A DNA stretch of 16,046 nucleotides, from assembly GCA_039197885.1 (NCBI GenBank), contig JBCCTY010000069.1, forward strand, positions 1-16,046. The letters are read 5' to 3'. Below are positions 12,999-16,046 of this stretch, piece by piece. Within the stretch, counting starts at the first letter, position 1; the number at the start of each line of letters is the position of its first letter. The position numbers and the translations under genes were made by a program. Source of the stretch: JBCBSZ01 sp039197885. Lineage in GTDB: Bacteria; Actinomycetota; Acidimicrobiia; Acidimicrobiales; Poriferisodalaceae. The notes under the pieces are model-generated. The model saw only the letters and a program-made list of their open reading frames with translations, was not told the origin of the DNA and did no database searches.

Positions 12999-14382
12999 CA
13001 GAACCGGGTCGACCGCACGTCGAGGTAGGCGTCGGCCAGGCGGACGCCGAGTCGGCTCGGTGGCTCCTCCACGACGAGCACCCCGAGCGCGGCGAGGCGG
13101 TCGGTGACGGCGCGGCGGCGGGCGAGCTCCTCGACGGCGACTGCCCGACGGTGGACGTCGGCGACGCTCGTCGGGGAGGTCGCGGCGCGCTCGTGCAGCG
13201 CCGGGTCGGCCACCGCACCGACGACGACCACGTGGTGCCGGGCGACCGAGCGGACCGCCGCCACGAGGCCGTCCGGGCGGTCGCGGTCGACCAGATCGGT
13301 GAGCATCACGACCAGCGACCGTCGCTGGGCCCGTTCGAGCAGGTGGGCCACGGCTGCGAGGTGGTCGGTCTCGTCGAGCGATGCGTCGAGGTCGTGGACG
13401 GCGTCGGCCACCCGGGCGACCTGATCGGTCCGTCGAGCGGCGGCGAGCGTCGCCCGCAGCTCGACGTCGGCAGCCAACAGCGCGATGCGGTCGCCGGTCC
13501 CGGCGGCGACCGCGGCGATCGACATCGCGGCGTCCATGGCCTGCTCGAGGCGCGAGGCACCGTCGACGTCGAGCGCCATCGAACGGCCGGTGTCGAGCAG
13601 CACCGCGACGTTGCGATCGCGCTCGGCCCGAAACGTCCTGACGATGGGGCGGGCCGCCCGGGCGGTGGCCGCCCAGTCGATGCGGCGGGTCTCGTCGTCG
13701 ACGGTGTAGTCCCGCAGCTGCTCGAACTCGGTGGCATTGCCCCGTGCGGCCGTGGTCCAGGTGCCCACGAGGGGCAGCCGGCCGCGACGGAGGCGCAGCT
13801 CGGTGGCGGCCTGGCTCCGGAACGGCGGCACGACCCGGAGCTCGTGGGGACGGTCGAGGTCGAACTGTCGAACGGCGAGCCCGAGGGGACCGGTCGTCCG
13901 GCACGTGATCCGCTCCAGCAGGTACCGACCCCGACGAGTCGGGAGCAGCTCGATCTCGACCACGGCCTCGGTGTCGGCGGCGACGTCGACCTCGGCGCGC
14001 CGTTCACCACCGAGGGAGGCAGCGAGGTCGTCGGCGAGGTGCAGCCGGACGCGACGGCCACGCGGTCCGCGCACCGCCCACCGCAGCCGGGTCGACCGCC
14101 CGACGGTGACGACGCCAGGCAGGTCGCGCTCGACCGAGACCGACCGAGGGCCGCCCGCCCGGAGACCGTCGATCACGATGATCGCCGCTGCGACGAGGTT
14201 GAGCCCGACGAGCGTCGTCCACGTCGGATCGGGCCACACCAGGGCCACCCCGGCGACCACGACGAAGAGCACCATGCCCCGACCCGAGGGAGCGACGGTC
14301 GATCGAGGACGCGCCGAACGCGCCGCAGCCGCGGGATCCGTCGCGATCGCGACGGCCGGCTCGGCCTCGAACGCCACGGGGG

Positions 14383-14386
<4 letters not shown>
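12998..14386 (-). CDS. DUF58 domain protein (MoxR partner)
   Basis: A 462-residue membrane-anchored protein. Two hydrophobic segments (about 38-53 and 57-73) precede a strand-rich region and the DUF58 signature FEQLRDYTVDDETRRIDW with TARAARPIVRTF (221-252). A von Willebrand A-like fold follows, with the MIDAS candidate DTGRS (265-269) and TD at 363-364. The usual MIDAS motif is DxSxS; the first Ser is Gly here, so metal binding may be altered. DUF58 proteins are regularly encoded beside MoxR AAA+ ATPases and are thought to be their partners in maturing or assembling envelope complexes. The GTG at 14386 overlaps the moxR stop by 4 nt (GTGA). A 53-codon in-frame extension upstream is rejected because it overlaps moxR and has the Arg/Pro composition of a shadow frame. 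Confidence 0.92.
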
Positions 14387-15359
<973 letters not shown>

Positions 15360-15363
<4 letters not shown>

Positions 15364-16046
15364 GAGGTGATCTCCTCCGGGAGTCTCGAACGGGTGGCGA
15401 CGTCGGTCATCGCCGTGACGGCGGATGCCAGCTCGAGCAGCTCGTCGTCGGACGTCACGGGCGCCACCGTGACCGAACGCCGGGCGACGCCGAGGTCGAT
15501 GCCGGCGTCGCGAGCCAGCCCGGCGACCACGAAGTCGGGCGCGTCGCCGAGGTGATCGACGCCGAGTCGGTGGGCGAGCTCGCCGCGCAGGTCGGCGAGC
15601 GCGCCGTCGCGGTCCTCCGACCGGGCCCGGAACGCCGCAGCGGCGTCGAGCGGAGCGGTCGCGTCGCCGATGATGCCGGGTTCGTCGGGCAGGAGTCGGC
15701 CGAGGCGACGGGCCCGCCGGATCATCTCGATCGCGCCGACGAGGAGCAGCTGGACGAACGCCAGGATCACGCCGGCGGGGAGGAGATCGACGAGGCCCCG
15801 GTCGCCGCCGCCGGGAGCGGCGGCGTCGAGGACCAGCACCCGATCGGTCGGCCCCACGGCACCGATCCCGAGGGCGGCGTGATCGCGTCGGGCGATGGCA
15901 TCGTTGACGAGCAGTCGACCGATGCCGGCCGTCACGACCGTGCCGTCGCCGAACGCCTGCTCGACGACGAGCGCCCCCTCCTCGAAGCGAGGGCAGGCTG
16001 CGTCGTCTGCGGCCCGATCGACCACCTCGACCCGACCGAGGTCGAC
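15360..16046 (-). CDS. DUF4350 domain protein (5' end outside window)
   Basis: The last 228 residues of a protein whose reading frame stays open to the right edge, so the start is not in the window. A soluble stretch including EEGALVVEQAFGDGTVVTAGIGRLLVNDAIAR matches the end of DUF4350 (a glutamine-amidotransferase-like fold with no known catalytic role here). It is followed by one membrane helix (LLPAGVILAFVQLLLVGAIE) with a basic stop-transfer tail, then a cytoplasmic region with DRDGALADLRGELAHRLG. It is joined to moxR by a 4-nt overlap. DUF4350 genes usually sit in MoxR/DUF58 operons, often after a DUF4129 gene, which may lie just to the right. GTG at 16025 is in frame but is probably internal. 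Confidence 0.8.

Overview
This is a very GC-rich, gene-dense chromosomal window with GTG starts, stop/start overlaps and no mobile elements, RNA genes or CRISPR. Its gene content (a cysteine desulfurase, mnmA, a methionine-synthase-like gene and NAD-dependent ligA in that transcriptional order; MoxR/DUF58/DUF4350, SpoIIM-like and RDD genes) suggests a high-GC actinobacterium, perhaps of the class Acidimicrobiia. The class assignment is an inference; the sequence alone does not prove it.

From left to right: a 3'-truncated ligA (minus, 1-1547); a 5 x 34-bp hairpin-forming tandem repeat (1586-1755); a MetE-C-terminal-like gene (minus, 1750-2751); an unknown multi-pass membrane protein (plus, 2824-3693); three overlapping minor-pilin genes of PilV, PilW/PulJ and PilX type (minus, 3710-7645); mnmA (minus, 7742-8758) and its cysteine desulfurase partner (minus, 8758-9885); an RDD membrane protein (minus, 9896-10705); a SpoIIM-family membrane protein (plus, 10765-11817); and a tightly packed minus-strand operon, transcribed DUF4350 -> MoxR ATPase -> DUF58 -> beta-propeller lipoprotein (16046-11715). 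The DUF4350 gene runs off the right edge.

Functionally there are four modules: tRNA wobble-uridine thiolation (desulfurase plus MnmA); DNA replication/repair (LigA) next to a methyltransferase-like protein; an envelope or surface module of minor pilins, one with large Ig-like extensions; and a MoxR/DUF58/DUF4350/SpoIIM/RDD envelope module of a type common in actinobacteria. The pilin cassette and the unknown membrane gene sit inside what is otherwise a conserved desulfurase-mnmA-metE-like-ligA neighbourhood.

The most notable observations are the 34-bp repeat array ending in the stop codon of the metE-like gene and lying just upstream of the ligA promoter; three GTG-start genes each with a TANNNT hexamer exactly 7 nt before the start, which suggests leaderless transcription; a 103-bp convergent coding overlap; and atypical metal-site spacings in LigA and DUF58. 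No wholly new multi-gene system can be demonstrated from the sequence alone.
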